Source of the DNA: Vermamoeba vermiformis
Lineage: Eukaryota > Tubulinea > Echinamoebida
DNA: 64,000 nt
Reading direction: 5' to 3'
NCBI GenBank assembly: GCA_045837725.1
Contig: JBEWZL010000278.1
Span: 372,001 to 436,000 of the forward strand
Shown here: piece after piece, positions 48,306 through 60,278 of the stretch
Position numbering within the stretch: the first letter of the stretch is position 1
Layout of the letters: each line of letters begins with the position of its first letter
Translations under genes and position numbers: made by a program
Notes under the pieces: generated by a model
The model's input: the letters and a program-made list of their open reading frames with translations, nothing else
Told to the model about the DNA's origin: nothing
Database searches by the model: none

Positions 48306-51300
48306 ATGTCAGATTCGAAAAAGAAGCGGGATCAAGATCTCGAGGACAGCGAGAGCGAGCGCAGCAGAAAAGACAAAAAGCGAGATCGAGACGATCTGTC
48401 TGCTAGCGAAGATAGGTCTAGTGTTAAGAAGTCTAGAGATAAGGACGATAAGGATAATAAAGACAAAGATAAGAAGGAAAAAGATAAAGATCGATCACCT
48501 CGTGAAGAGAAAAATAAGGACAAAGATAAGGACAAGAAAGACAAGGATAAGGACAAAGACAAAAAAGATAAAGACAAGGATAAGAAAGATAAGAAGGATA
48601 AGGACGTAAGTAACAATATTTCAATTAATTTTTCAATTAAAATTGTAATGTAACGGCAAAATCAATTTTAAATAGGGCAAGAAGAAGTACGGCAAGAATT
48701 ACGAAGAAGGTATGTGTTATTACATAATATTTGGAAGAAATTTAACTCATAATTGATACAGAAGAAGAGGAGGAAGAAGAGGATGTTGTCATTGGAACGG
48801 AAATTCGAACAAAAGATTTTGAGAAGCCTGAATTTGATGCCGAACGATGTAAGTAGCGCTATGTTATCGTGCACATAGCTTGATATATTTAAATTAAATT
48901 CTGTTGGCCCGCATCCGTGTCAGCCACGGTTGACGTTGTAAATCTACTTCCATGCATTCTCTTATGCATTTAATTATTAAACTATGTGACAAAATAACAT
49001 AAATGGTATTGAGCTTTATAATATTGGTCCTTCGCTAAACTCGTATACTTCCTAGATATCAAAATGTTGTTGCGCAAAACGGATGCTATTCAATCGCGCC
49101 AACAGCTGAAAGAACAATTAGAACAAGTTAAAGCTACTGCATCAGGCAAATTGCAAGTAAACGTATTCGAGAATTACTCGCAGTTCATTCAAACGTCCAA
49201 AGAAGTCACGACACTGGAAGTTGACATGTTAGAGCTCAGAAACTTTTTGACGGAAGTTAATTCGACAATTAAAGGCTTGCAGCGACAAGGACTCAATTTT
49301 GACAGTAAGTAATCGAGTTAAAATCATGGCTATTGGTGTTACGGATCTATGCCTGGCACGCACTTTCGGTACCTGAAACTTAGCTTAATATTAATGAATT
49401 ACTGTAGAATCTGCGTTGCCTCAAAGAAGGAGGACGGGCAAGTTGATTCGTGACGAAGAATTGATGGGCAATATTCACTGGCTGTTGGAACTGCCTGACG
49501 AACTTGACATCTTGACGAGTGATCGATCTTTTGCTGAAGCCACCAACAAAGTCCTACGATGTAATTACTATATCACTATATACTTATATTAATGCATTCT
49601 ATATCGTAGCGCGAAAGTTGGTGAAAGATAATCCAAATTTAGCACCCGTGCTTACCTTCATCAAAGACGATCTTGATTCTCGTGCAAGACGTTTGGCCAA
49701 TCAAATGTGTTATGACCTTCATAATGTAGCTATGAAGCCTAATCAAGTTAGTCATACGCTTGGATTATTGAAGAATTTGGGATTCGTAGAAATGGTACGC
49801 AAGTGACGGATCTACAACTGCTTAAAAACTAAAAATAATCGCTTCCGATTTAGGCTAAGCAGACCTATTTGGAATATAAGACTACGCAACTTAAGAATGA
49901 AATTAAGTAAGATTAAATTGTCGGATCTGACAACGAGTAAGCAGTGGCTGATCCACTTATTTTTAGGAAGTTGAGATTTGAAGGAGATACGAGCATTTAT
50001 ATTAATGAGTTATCGCGCATTGTGTTCTCATTCATCGATTCAGCAAGCGACGAATTTAAGTTGAATTTTAAAGAGCCTGCAATGATGTCTGGTAAGTTTG
50101 ATTTGACTCGATCTGGAACGGTGGATGTGACTCAAAGATTAACAAATAGGATTTGTTGCTTGGTCTATCAGGCAGTTGGATTATTTTGCGGATTTATTCC
50201 GTCGTCAAGTCTTTTCAGCTGAAATTGACAACTTTACGATGATGGGCATCTGCTTCAACATTGCCAATGCTCACTGCAAAACGGTACGTCGCCCGTTTCT
50301 AGCTCGCATATACATCGATAGTAATATTTGTATTAGTTGGATGGCAAGGGCCTGGCACTAACGTTCTTCTTACGCCGAGCGTTCCAAAAGGACATTACTA
50401 GCTCGATTAACAACTTCAAAGCTAAGAGCGAGTCCATGATCAACAAATTATTAACTGAAGAGAATTTTGACGCTAAGAAGTTTGATGCTGGTACGTAGTA
50501 TTTGAAATAGATCTGATTTTCCTTATTTGGAAATTTGTAACGACAAAATCGTTAGAGTACTTTAGTAAGATATTAAATACCTAATGATTTATTATAGGCA
50601 ATAATAAGACGCTTCTACTGACTGAGAGCGCAAACTACGTTTACACCATTCTGCAAAAGTTCATTAACGCAGTTTTGACCATTATCAATCTCGAGGCAAG
50701 TTTTAACTATTAATACATAAGATATATATTAACAATCTATTTAGTTGTTGCCCAAAGTTATTCCTGCGATTACTAATACACTCGAGAAATACGTTTTTGA
50801 ATTATCGACCAAAATTGAAACTCAAAGAAATTTGACAGATAAGCAAGTAAGTGCTTCTATAGGCTAGTAATATGAGTTATTAATATGTTGTTTCTTAGTA
50901 CTTGGCTATCATGAGCAATGTAATGAACTTGACGGACGATCTGATCCCGAAGATTACGGCTCAATTTGACGACACGATTAAGCGCGGTGCTGAAGAGCTG
51001 AGTGCACTGCGAGGCAGAATGAACTTATTGTACGCTGATATCAGATTGAGTTATGCGAACTGGCGTGCGACGGATCTGCTCAACAACAAGCTTGATTGGA
51101 GCAACATGGTCTACAAACAGGTAACTATTTAAGACTTATTATTACGATAGGTTAATTATGCTTGCCGGCTATAAGAAATTATAACTGGTGGCGATTGATA
51201 TTTTTTATTGTGCACGGAGATTGACACGTGTCAAACATAGGACTCGATCGATAACATGAACGCAGCGCCGAGCACGAAAATTGTGCGATTGTTCGAGTAC

Positions 51301-51833
51301 TTGTACAACTTGAGCATTGACGTGGGCAATTTTGTAAATAAGAACTACGTCAAGTCAATAGTGCAAGAAGTGCTCGAACAAGTGGCACTCGGGTTCACTG
51401 AAGGAAAGTTCTGGCAGAATGAAAAAGACAAAGTCAAATCTATGTTCAGCGCTAGTGGCATTCAACAGATGGTCTTGGACTTTAAGTTTTGTATTGAAGC
51501 CTCTGGAAACTATGCTAGTCTAAAGGTACGGCTTGTCTAAAAACTAGCGGATCCGATCCGCTTTTTTAGACTTAAATTTTGTGCTTACCAATTACTAATT
51601 ATACTTTGTATAGACATTAGAAGCTTTCAGAAGTGTAATAGACCGCGCTTTGGTACATTATTGCTTAGCTACTGGTACTCAAGATCCGTCAACGTTCTTA
51701 AAAGTAAGCTCAAGTCAGATCGAATAAAGACCGGATATTTTTTAACATTTATTTTTAATAGCCCGAAAAGTGGTTCCAATCTATTATTAAGAGCTCAATA
51801 TCCAATTCTAAAACATTGAAAGAGCTGAGGTAA
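48306..51833 (+). CDS. EXO84: Exocyst subunit Exo84 (EXOC8) without a PH domain
   Basis: About 14 exons from ATG 48306 to TAA 51831-51833. Residues 1 to about 130 are almost pure Lys/Asp/Glu low complexity (KDKDKKDKDKDKDKK repeats, then an acidic patch). The Exo84 core starts FEKPEFDAERYIKMLLRK, then NVFENYSQFIQTSKEVTTLE and LELRNFLTEVNSTIKGL (EXOC8: NVYQNYRQFIETAREI, LLTEQ). Then IHWLLELPDELDILTSD and the helical C-terminal half follow to IKSSISNSKTLKELR. Only about 30 residues separate coiled coil and helical domain, so the PH domain of animal and yeast Exo84 is missing, as in plants. Role: exocytic vesicle tethering. A perfect TGACACGTGTCA and a GATC hairpin lie in its introns. Confidence 0.88.
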
Positions 51834-51926
51834 TCATAGTGCGAAATAAAGAGACTTACAGACAAAATTTGGTAAAAAGGTAGTTTATTTACAATGCAAT
51901 TACGAGGCAATTTTATCGAGTGCCCT

Positions 51927-52880
51927 TCAACTGTCAGTTTGATGACGTTTGCGTCGTGAGAAGAACAGCGCCAGCGCAACAATTACTATTGCAAATAGGC
52001 ACACACTAGCGATGATAATGGCGACAGTAGATGCTGATAGTCCATCGGTACTGGCCAAGGGCTCAATGACCGTACACGTGGCACCGCATTCGTCGATCGC
52101 CCATTGAGGGATGGGGCAAACAAACGGGTTCTTCGCCATATTGCATCCCTGGAGCTTTGGAGGCCTTGGAATGGTTTCTTCGAATATTGTGAGAAGGTTG
52201 TCGTAAAGAATAAGCACTTCTATGCCGGATTCGTAGATGACTGGTGGAACAGATCCGGTCAATTGATTGGCGCTGAAATCTAGAAGTTTAAATGAGCGTC
52301 TAACAAATTCATCTGGTATGCTGCCAGTAATTTGATTGCCAGAGAGGAAAATTCTTCGAAGTTGCGGTTGGTTTAAGCCTAATCCGCTCGGGATGGTGCC
52401 TGTCAGCCTGTTGACAGAGAGGTCAAGCTCTTCTAAATTCTTAAAATTCTCTATTGAGCTTGGAATAGTGCCACTTAGCAAATAACCAAGCTTCAAATAC
52501 CGAAGATTCTGTAGATCGTCAATGGCACTCGGGATGGTGACTTGCATGCCTTCAATTCCGTCTGTCAAACGCAAATATTCAAGCGATGTTAATTGCCCAA
52601 TTGCTTCAGGGATTGAATAGGAAAAATACACCGTAGAGGTTTCTAATCTGGTAATATGCAAGTTCAGATCGCAGGTGATTTCGGACCATGAACAAATATC
52701 AATGTTGTATCTATCATAAGTTCTAAGAATTTTTCTTCCCAGAGCAGTTGAGTTGTACATTTGTCTGACGACGTCTCTTTGCCATCCAGGTTCTCTCGCT
52801 TCATCTGAAGCAGCGACAGTAGTAAATAAATATAGACAATAAAATAATACAATGGATAATATGATATGATAGCGAGCCAT
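51927..52880 (-). CDS. LRR receptor-like membrane protein, copy 1
   Basis: A single intronless frame, ATG 52880 to TGA 51927-51929 (317 residues). Signal peptide (MARYHIILSIVLFYCLYLF), a Cys-capped N-terminal LRR domain (DICSWSEITCDLNLH), then about seven plant-type LRRs with GTIPSS/GSIPDE turns (L-x-G-x-IP), a C-terminal Cys cap (NPFVCPIPQWAIDECGATC) and a membrane span (STVAIIIASVCLFAIVIVAL) with a short basic tail. No kinase domain. Likely surface receptor or adhesion protein. The start is supported by the copy-2 gene, which shares the bases directly around the ATG. One of only two genes here that may end in TGA. Confidence 0.88.
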   Translation of the reverse strand: MARYHIILSIVLFYCLYLFTTVAASDEAREPGWQRDVVRQMYNSTALGRKILRTYDRYNIDICSWSEITCDLNLHITRLETSTVYFSYSIPEAIGQLTSLEYLRLTDGIEGMQVTIPSAIDDLQNLRYLKLGYLLSGTIPSSIENFKNLEELDLSVNRLTGTIPSGLGLNQPQLRRIFLSGNQITGSIPDEFVRRSFKLLDFSANQLTGSVPPVIYESGIEVLILYDNLLTIFEETIPRPPKLQGCNMAKNPFVCPIPQWAIDECGATCTVIEPLASTDGLSASTVAIIIASVCLFAIVIVALALFFSRRKRHQTDS

Positions 52881-53150
52881 TTGTTGCGCTCTAGTTTGGA
52901 TAAATAAAACAAAGAATGAAAACGAAACGGATCACAACAAAGACACTTGACAGCCGTTCATTGAAAACTCGTTATTCTCCTAGCATGAGAATACATTACC
53001 CCAATAGACTTTTGTATCACTATTAGTATACCCATCCATACAGGTCACCTCAAAGTTTTTTTGATTTTTCATGTTTTGTGGATTGGATCTGGCGTGGTGG
53101 CATTCTTTCGAATCAGTGGTGCAATACAACAATACAAAAACTTTTTATTA

Positions 53151-54125
53151 TTATGGTACAGGACGAGGTACTCTGCGTCGTGAGAAGTACAGCGCCAAAG
53201 CCACCACAACTATCGCAAACAAACACGCACTGGCAATGATGATAGCGACAGTAGTACCCGACAAGCCTTCTATTCTCGTGATTGGTGCAATATTCGTGCA
53301 CGTGGCTTTGCAGCTGTCGAGTGCCCATTGCGGGATCGGACACACAAACGGATTGCAGCTCAGATCGCAGAAGCCCAGCTTTTGTGGCATCGGAATATTT
53401 TCGTCGAATATAGTCAGCGAGTTGTTATAAAGAGATAGCCATTGCACGCTGGACTGGTAGATGACAGCTGGAACGGATCCGGTCAATTGATTGTGACTCA
53501 GATCGATCAAGCTGTACGACATATAATCGCGTACGACATCGTCAAATGCTAATTTAACTAATTCGTCGGGTATAGTGCCGGTCAGTCTGTTGCCTCGAAG
53601 ATTGATTCGTCGGAGTTTAGGTTGGTTTAAGCCTAATCCGATCGGGATGGTGCCTGTCAGTGAGCTATCCTGAAGGTCTATCTCTTCTAAATTCGTTAAA
53701 CCTTCTAGTGTACTTGGAATAGTACCAGCGAGATACCGTCCAAGCATTAAATAACGCAGATTCGCTAGATCGCCAATGACGCTCGGTATTGTGGTTATTC
53801 TATTTTCATTATATCCATCAATAGCCAAATATTCAAGAGATGTTAATTGACCAATGGTTTCCGGAATTGTGTATGCAAAGTAACCCATCCAAATGTTAAA
53901 TCTGGTTACGTGCATGTTCAGATCGCAAGAGAATTCGGACCATGAACATAGGTCAGAATTATATATAGTATTCCTTTGCGCGAATTTTCTTCCAATAGCA
54001 GTGGAATTAAGCATTTGTTTGACAAGATCTCTTTGCCATCCCGGTTCTCTCGCTTCAGATGCAGCACTACTTAATACAAAAATACAAATGAATGCAATAA
54101 TGGCTAATATACAATTTCGGACCAT
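53151..54125 (-). CDS. LRR receptor-like membrane protein, copy 2
   Basis: Intronless, ATG 54125 to TAA 53151-53153 (about 324 residues). Same design as the neighbouring copy: signal peptide (MVRNCILAIIAFICIFVL), AREPGWQRDLVKQMLNSTA, Cys cap, plant-type LRRs (TGTIPIGLGLNQPKLRR), NPFVCPIPQWALDSC and a membrane span (TVAIIIASACLFAIVVVAL) with an Arg-rich end. An upstream in-frame start exists, but the ATG at 54125 is preferred, since both copies share the sequence CCATTTGTTGC around it on the plus strand. The pair is a tandem duplication that has since diverged in the LRR middle. Confidence 0.88.
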   Translation of the reverse strand: MVRNCILAIIAFICIFVLSSAASEAREPGWQRDLVKQMLNSTAIGRKFAQRNTIYNSDLCSWSEFSCDLNMHVTRFNIWMGYFAYTIPETIGQLTSLEYLAIDGYNENRITTIPSVIGDLANLRYLMLGRYLAGTIPSTLEGLTNLEEIDLQDSSLTGTIPIGLGLNQPKLRRINLRGNRLTGTIPDELVKLAFDDVVRDYMSYSLIDLSHNQLTGSVPAVIYQSSVQWLSLYNNSLTIFDENIPMPQKLGFCDLSCNPFVCPIPQWALDSCKATCTNIAPITRIEGLSGTTVAIIIASACLFAIVVVALALYFSRRRVPRPVP

Positions 54126-54663
54126 TTGTTGCACTCTAATTGGTGAAAATAATTGATTTGCAATTAAAAAAAGTTGCTTGACATCAATCGTTGTGCCTCC
54201 AAAATCAGCAATACTAATCAAACGAGATCAACATGTAAGATTGTCGTAATATTAATAATATAATTAAGCATAGTATAGCCAGCTAAAATGTTCATTTGCC
54301 TGAAGATCTTACGTAGAGCGGATTAAAGATTATTAATTAAAATCCTTTTGTTCTCTTTAATTATTACTCTAAGAATTTTATATTAATAAAATATGCACGG
54401 GCGACAACAGATGCTAATCAGGCCTTACCTTCGCTCCATTGTGACATCCAAATATATATGATACCGATTTTGCTATGCCTTCTCCAAACTCTTAACCCGA
54501 TTATAATCGTCATAACTCCTGTGCTTGATTACGACATGTTAATGTAGAAAAAAAAAGCACCGGTCCGTTGCACCAAGCATGATAAGTTTGAAAAAGTTTG
54601 ACCAAAAAAAATTGTCAGATCAACGTGTTAGGCGGGCTAAACATTATGCTCATTTCGTAATCA
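54126..54663. promoter_or_regulatory. Divergent spacer LRR copy 2 / SRP68
   Basis: 538 bases, strongly AT-rich, no coding frame. Contains an AAAAAAAA run near 54550 just before the SRP68 5' region. Confidence 0.4.
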
Positions 54664-57600
54664 TGGATGCAACATCGACCACTCCGGTAAAGCCTGAGGA
54701 AAAGGAGGCTATTACATATGCTTTTTCTATGGAGAGTAAGCTTGGATTCGGATGCAAAAAAGGTTTTCGCAAATAATAATTTTTGAATAAATAGTCTTGC
54801 CTAGAATTAAGGCTTCACAATTACAAAATGGTCTCAGACACGGAGATTATCAACGATACAGGTAAAATAAAATTATTATTATTGATCAATTAGCAATAAT
54901 TATTTGGACGCCTCTAATAATGATTCTAGATTTTATTGCTCAAAGAGAGTACGTCGTATTAGAAGAGGAATTAAATTTTTGCACGGCAAGCGATTCCACA
55001 AGAAAAATATTGAATTAAAAGACGTGAATGATGTTAGGTAAGATGCGCATAAAAATCTCTCAGCATGTAAACGCGAAAATATGACAAATATGCTATATTA
55101 ATATTTTTGCCGGTTATTTGGCATTTATTACACGAAGACAAACGATGCTGCGATTGAGATCTGCATCTAATTTTCTTTTTTTATTTTAGGTACTTAGAAA
55201 TGGCTCTTATGCTCGCAGAACGAGCTTGGGCATATTCAATGCAATTAAAAGAAGACAGCGAGAAAAATTCTCGAGCAAAATTCCACGCTAACAGGTACGA
55301 TCACATCCAGCGAAATTTTTCAGCGATAAACAAATCCACTAAAATGCTATTATTTTAGAAAATTAAGCAAAGCAGTCAAATGGGGAGATCAATTAGCCAA
55401 ATTATGCGATCACGCAGCTGATGACAAGACAAAATTAGAAGCTCACGTAAGATCTGATACGCAACAAGAAATTTTGTATTATTTTTATTTGGAATATATG
55501 CACTATACTAAATTTATACTGATGATGTCTTTATTAGGCCTATAATGCGTGGTTGAGGGGTATTTTTGAGTTGGAAAACGAAGAGTGGCCTGAAGCAAGC
55601 AAGAGCTTTGTTACCGCAAAGTAAGTAATCGAGTCTTTGCAATAATTTATCGCTTAATAAGGCAATATTGGATTATTCGAGCAAAATTATACTTCAGCAG
55701 CTGCTGCTCGCGAAAAAAATTCGTGTTTCGTGCAGCCAACTTTCAATTACAGCCTACACCTTACAAATAATAGGCTCGGAATAATATAGCAATGTATAAT
55801 ATATAGGACACGAGTACTATATAATAATGATCGTGTGAACTTATCCCATAATAATTTTGAGGCTGACAGTGGACCGAGATCTTAGTCTTGGATCTGCTGA
55901 CTCAATTGAATTAGACGTCTTTTAAAGCAAGGAACGAATTAAGCATGAGGTTCTTGCGTCGGAGGACGACGATATCTATTTTGATTAATGTTAATGTTCA
56001 TCATTTTCTTTTCTTTTTTTGCTACATCCGATCGCGTTTGCTAATTTATTATTTTTTGCTTGCAGGACTATTTATGAACAGTTGGCTAGCGTCAGCAATC
56101 TCGAAGCACAAGATTTGTTCCAACAACGAGTAGAAGAAATTGAAACTAGCATTCGTTACTGCAGCTACAAGATGGGCAAGAAGGAGTCGATCCAAAAGTT
56201 AATCGACAACATTAGCGAAGATCCTGCTGTCATTTCATTGAGAGAAAAGCTCGAGGTACGTTAATACCACAGCACTTTATTAAAACGATGACTAATGTGC
56301 GTGTAGTCTGTTTTGGACAAAGAACGAGGCAAGCAAGCAGATTCGTTGAAAGAAATTAATTGGCGCGAGAAGAGATTGCCCGTTAAGAACGAAAAGATTA
56401 GACTCAATATTGTCGGTGCTCAAGACCTTTCTTCACAAATTGACGGTGCTGAAGGCTTCGATAAGAAGATGAAGCTCTACGATCAAATTTTGGCTAAATA
56501 CAACGACGCCAATCGTTACATTCGCGAAGAATTGACTGCTATGAGCGTAAGTGCACTTTTTTGATGCAACATATTTGAACGAAAAGTTAATCGAGTGGTA
56601 TTAGGGCGGCAATCAAAACAATACCAACACTAAGGGTGCTGGCAAAGAAAGTTTGCAATTGTTGCAAGAATTTGTCGATTTCCATCGATTGGAAAGCACT
56701 GCTGCTCGTAACTTGATGTTGATTGAATCACTCGAGAAGAAATTGGACTCTGTTGCCTTAGGTAACTATTGACTCTAATTACTGGCTCCTATCATAGTCT
56801 TAATATCAATTTCTTAATAGAACTCTTTAACGAGACCAATCCTCGTCCTGAAGGCATTCCTCGCCCCGATGAAGTAAGTGTGACACGTGCACATGAAGTC
56901 GAGTTTGTGCGGTATACTGACGCGTGGTTGTTAGGTTGTTCGCATGTATGACTTGCAGTTGGCGACTAAGAACGAAATGACAGAGCTCGATGAACAATAT
57001 CGCAAGACTACTGGCAACACTGACTCGTTGTTCCCGCACGTCGCTGCAGATCTCGAAGCTTGCAAAGCTGCCAGGTAAGATTTACATTAACAAACTCTTA
57101 TGGACTCCTCTCATGCTTGCCTTTAGAGCTTTGTATGTGGGTCTGTCGTACGTTGACGAGAACAAGTTCGCTGAGGCCACTGCGCTGTTTGACCGTGCTT
57201 TGCAACGATCACAAGAGGCCCGAAAGTTGCACGCTAGCTCGAAGGTTGACGACAACGTAAGTCTTAGAACAACGATATGTGTTATAGCTGGCGAGTCTAA
57301 CTATCATATGTAGGCATTCCTCGCTCGTTTGGACAAGCTCGATCGTAAGGTCCGTGGCTGGAAACCCTTCGTGCACGCCACTTCGTTCCTCGAGACGATG
57401 AAGAAGGTCGAGCCCGAGATGGCTTCCGATGAAACTCCCACTGACGAGACACCCAATGCTGAAGAGGGACACTTGGCCGAAGCTGTAAGTCTTTCCAAAT
57501 AAGGAAAAACCCTTGATCTCTAACATTTTTTTCATCTTAGACTCAAGATGACTTCACGTTCATTGAATTCCCTCCTAAATTGGAAATTATTGCTTGCAAG

Positions 57601-57705
57601 CCTTTGTTATTCGACTTGGCTTTGCAATCAGTTTCATTCCCTGATCTGGAGGAAAAGAAAAAGGCTCCTCGATCTGGTCTGTTCGGATTCTTCAGCAGAA
57701 ACTAG
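54664..57705 (+). CDS. SRP68: Signal recognition particle subunit SRP68
   Basis: About 12 exons to TAG 57703-57705. Family marks: QNGLRHGDYQRYR (human: QHGLRHGDFQRYR), CSKRVRRIRRGIKFLHGKRF, LMLAERAWAYSMQLK, AYNAWLRGIFELENEEW, TIYEQLASVSNLEAQDLF and QQRVEEIETSIRYCSYKMG. This is the RNA-binding, tetratricopeptide-like part of SRP68; the C-terminal end (FDLALQSVSFPDLEEKKK) matches the SRP72-binding region. Role: with SRP72 it remodels SRP RNA during co-translational targeting to the ER. The first exon probably starts MDATSTTPVKPEEKEA at 54664, but its join to the next exon (near 54735/54808) does not close cleanly in frame. The intron at about 55620-56066 is long. Confidence 0.9.
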
Positions 57706-57843
57706 ACAAAGTCATGAAATGCACGCTCGGTGTAAGCTAATCAATAAATGTCGTTATAATATGGGCAACTAGTTAGTCCACTAAAGAAAACTCGGAACTT
57801 GAACCAAAAATTTTAATTTTAACAACGCCCCAAGAACGACACC

Positions 57844-60089
57844 ATGGAGAAGAATGATAAGGTAAGCATATTAATTTGTATTTAACGGTCTTGACTAATC
57901 GCCATGATAATTAGCAAACGAAATTCAAAGTTGGTGATCCCGGGTTACACCAAGTAAGTCTTAATTTTTTTTAAGGCAATCAAAATACCAATAAATATCG
58001 TTGCGCAACGTAGTTGAATATATTAATTTATTGTAATATTTGGAGATTTCTATGGAGAAAGTTGCAGATTCAGTCTTTCGCTGCCAACTCTTGGATTCAA
58101 AGTACTGCGCGTAAGTTACAATAATATATTACCGTTAAATGCACGAGATTTAATTGAGCTCAGAGATTTATGTGGCGAGATCAAGCGCTCGATCAGCTCA
58201 CTTCAAACTCCAGTACGCATAGTTGTTTGCCTTCGTAACCTTTATTTTATTTTAACATTTTACTATCCATAGAATATAGAGCGTATTGAAGCAAGCATTT
58301 TCGGTTTAGATCAAGTTGTCTCCAAAATTGTAGACGCCTTAGTTCCTTCTCTACCCATCGACAAAGCAGATCAAAAACTTGTCCGCGTTAGTTCAGCGTA
58401 TATAACAATTAACAAGGCTATTCGTCCTTCACACAAGCTCTTCCGAACGAATGCCGCTGACTTTATCGTGGACGTTAATCTAGGCGAAGACTTTACTGGC
58501 GGTGAATTGATATGGTTGCACCCTGATTCATATGCGATTGAGGGTAAGTCAGTTCTATGAGTATTTTATTAGCGTAATCGCAGATCTGTATCTTCTTTGA
58601 CGTTCCCAAATTTTTCGGTTAGCATACCGCGAATCACAATTGGATGAAAAAATAGCGAAATTTCGCGTAGTACATCAGATTATCCCAAAATCGTTCGCTT
58701 ATACAAAGCGTGACTAGACTTGTTAATGAGTTTATTAATCGATTCATTTATTTTTAGCGCAAGAAGCTCAGTCTGCGGGCAAAGCACTCATTTACACGGG
58801 CAACAAATTACAAGGAGCTCGTGCAGTGCTGTCAGGTGAACGGTATGCAAGACTTATATTGCGATACTATGATATTAATAGGACGAGTCTAGGGTCAACC
58901 TGATGATCGAGTTAAAGAGGCTCTATTCGTTCCCTCAGTTCAACGAGTTATCGCCGGAGTTAAAGCGATATTTATTGAGATTTTTGGATGTGAAAGGCTT
59001 GTGCGCATTGAGCCAGACTTGTCACGAGATGAAATCCATGGTCTATGCTGCTGACAGCGAGTGGGCCATTCCTGAGGAAGTAAGGACGCTGAAGCGATTA
59101 TAATGGAGTGCTTAATTTCCTTTTTAGGATATTTTCAATCGTGCAGATCTGGTGAAAACCTTCCCTAAGAAAATCGTTCTATCGGACACGCAGCTCAGTA
59201 AATTAATCCAAGAGATCGTTTTCACGGAAAAAACCTATGCCGAATACTTGAAATATCTAAATGAGGTAATTAATGTTCTGCTAACTGCTCTCTCGTCAAA
59301 TTTTATCATTTTTTAACAACCGGATCTGACCTCTTTGCAGCACGCCTTCGCCCCAATATTTGCAGCAGTTCCCGATTTGAACATCAAATACGGTGTGACT
59401 CGTGTGGCTGTACATCGTATGGCCGAAGCGCACGAGAAAATTGCATCAGATTTGCAGTTAATTCATGCTGGAGAGGCTGGGTACGAAGAGTTCTCGATGA
59501 TATCACTGTGCACGATCTATTCATCGTTAGTACGTACATAATATATTAAACATCATGTATATGTATTGTCTAATATATTTACGTTGATTAGTTGGGAGCC
59601 CTGCCTTGTTATTTGGATTACATTGCGCAGTACAACACGCTTCTTGAAATAGCCAAATTGAACGACAAAAAGATTAGCGGCTTCTTAAAGGTATTTTAAA
59701 TAACTTCTTTAATATTAGTAAGTACTATTGACGACTAATTTCTGCTTAGGAATTCCGCGAGCAAGATCCAAGAAAATTGTCATTGGAGGGGTATTTGGTC
59801 ATGCCAGTGAGCCGATTGCCAAGATATAACTTGTTATTTACTGTACGTATATCTCTAGTACTAAAACATCGTTATTAACGTCAAATTATAGCAAATTAAG
59901 CGCAACATCAACACGTTACAAAATGGAGCGGATGTAGAAAAAGCACTAGACCAGCTGCTTGCAAGCATCATCGAGGCTTCATCGGCGCTTAATACCTTGT
60001 TCCATGTTGGTAAGTCGGATTCCGATAAGGACATAGAGGAAGTCGCCAAGATGGTTAAGAAGAGCTCCGGATCTTGCATTATTTTGTAA
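57844..60089 (+). CDS. Degenerate 2OG-oxygenase - F-box - RhoGEF fusion with CaaL box
   Basis: At least ten exons from ATG 57844 to TAA 60087-60089. Part 1 (57844-58900) has the shape of a 2OG-Fe(II) oxygenase: VSSAYITINKAIRPSHKLFR, DFIVDVNLGEDFTGGELIWL, GKALIYTGNKLQGARAV and LSGERVNLMIE. The Fe ligands are lost (HxD is HKL; the distal His is Gln). Part 2: an F-box (FNELSPELKRYLLRFLDV). Part 3: a DH/RhoGEF domain (IQEIVFTEKTYAEYLKYLNE, LSLEGYLVMPVSRLPRYNLL). The protein ends SSGSCIIL, a CaaL box for geranylgeranylation. F-box and DH exons join in phase 0 (GAA/GAT at about 59081/59129), so one protein is likely. Predicted: prenylated Rho activator tied to ubiquitin ligase (inference). Joins before 58273 are approximate. 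Confidence 0.78.
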
Positions 60090-60278
60090 ACGTCTTAGGA
60101 GCACAAAACTTGGATATTTACGAGTACTTCTCGCATAAACTTTCTTTGTAACAATATAGATACCTTTTATTGCTAAATTTAGTTTCAATCTTGCGTTGCT
60201 TAAAATGGAATGTTCGGCTCGATTTTCTGGTGGCTTTATGTGCATTAGAAACAATTATTTTCTTGTGTCCCCTTGCAT

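Noticed and set aside
48332-48616. Ser/Leu-rich minus-strand frame opposite the Exo84 N-terminus
   Set aside because: Shadow of the Lys/Asp repeat on the coding strand.
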